From the NCBI GenBank assembly GCA_902464495.1, contig CABQJK010000069.1, positions 1-5,505 on the forward strand: DNA of 5,505 bases, read 5' to 3'. Each line of letters begins with the position of its first letter. Position 1 is the stretch's first letter. Made by a program: the position numbers and the translations under genes. The DNA comes from an uncultured Collinsella sp. GTDB taxonomy: Bacteria; Actinomycetota; Coriobacteriia; Coriobacteriales; Coriobacteriaceae. The notes under the pieces were generated by a model. That model did not search any database and was not told the DNA's origin. It saw nothing but the letters and a program-made list of their open reading frames with translations. Positions 5,485 to 5,505 of this stretch are shown one piece after another.

Positions 5485-5505
5485 GAAAGCACATTAAGTG
5501 CTTTC
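5485..5505. repeat. Perfect palindromic stem-loop at the right edge
   Basis: Arms GAAAGCAC (5485-5492) and GTGCTTTC (5498-5505) are perfect reverse complements around a five-base AT-rich centre. The right arm ends exactly at the window edge and may continue. On the minus strand it is followed by TTTCCGTCTT, only a poor U-tract. It may be the terminator of a gene beyond the edge, on either strand, or an operator. The rest of 5386-5484 shows a GC-rich block and short dyads but no gene I can support. Confidence 0.5.

Noticed and set aside
5306..5497. A 63-codon plus-strand frame in the ptsH leader
   Set aside because: It covers the promoter and leader of ptsH, has no convincing ribosome-binding site, and resembles no known protein.

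Overview
The window is a compact, GC-rich stretch with every recognisable gene on the minus strand. It holds the general (sugar-independent) half of a phosphotransferase system (PTS), two related PfkB-family sugar-phosphate kinases, and the start of a tRNA CCA-adding enzyme. GC richness, strong avoidance of TTA, CTA and TCA codons, and the overall look of the proteins suggest a high-GC Gram-positive. A Coriobacteriia/Collinsella-like actinobacterium is my best guess. That is inference from memory of such proteins; no marker gene here proves it.

Layout in transcription order (right to left). 5290-5505: non-coding leader with a candidate promoter, an inverted repeat that could hide the ptsH ribosome-binding site, and a palindrome at the window edge. 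5026-5289: ptsH (HPr). 4893-5025: spacer with an intrinsic terminator or attenuator and a candidate ptsI promoter. 3189-4892: ptsI (Enzyme I). 3115-3188: spacer with mutually exclusive hairpins next to the ribosome-binding site of the following gene. 2182-3114: 1-phosphofructokinase-type kinase, called PfkB-1 here, followed by a strong terminator (2121-2154). 1065-1997: a second 310-residue paralogue, PfkB-2, with its own -10 element and terminator (995-1030). 1-863: 5' part of cca, cut by the left edge exactly at its HD motif; it has no stop codon in the window.

How they work together: Enzyme I takes phosphate from phosphoenolpyruvate and passes it to HPr, which feeds sugar-specific EII permeases. 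A fructose-type EII delivers fructose 1-phosphate, and a FruK-type kinase turns this into fructose 1,6-bisphosphate for glycolysis. No EII permease or sugar regulator lies in the window. Three terminators in the minus orientation suggest up to four transcription units: ptsH, ptsI-pfkB-1, pfkB-2 and cca. cca is an unrelated housekeeping neighbour.

I see no clearly new defence, mobile or biosynthetic system. The points most worth a second look are the tandem kinase pair sharing a Cys-Ala-Gly-Asp catalytic motif, and the RNA and DNA symmetry elements in the spacers.
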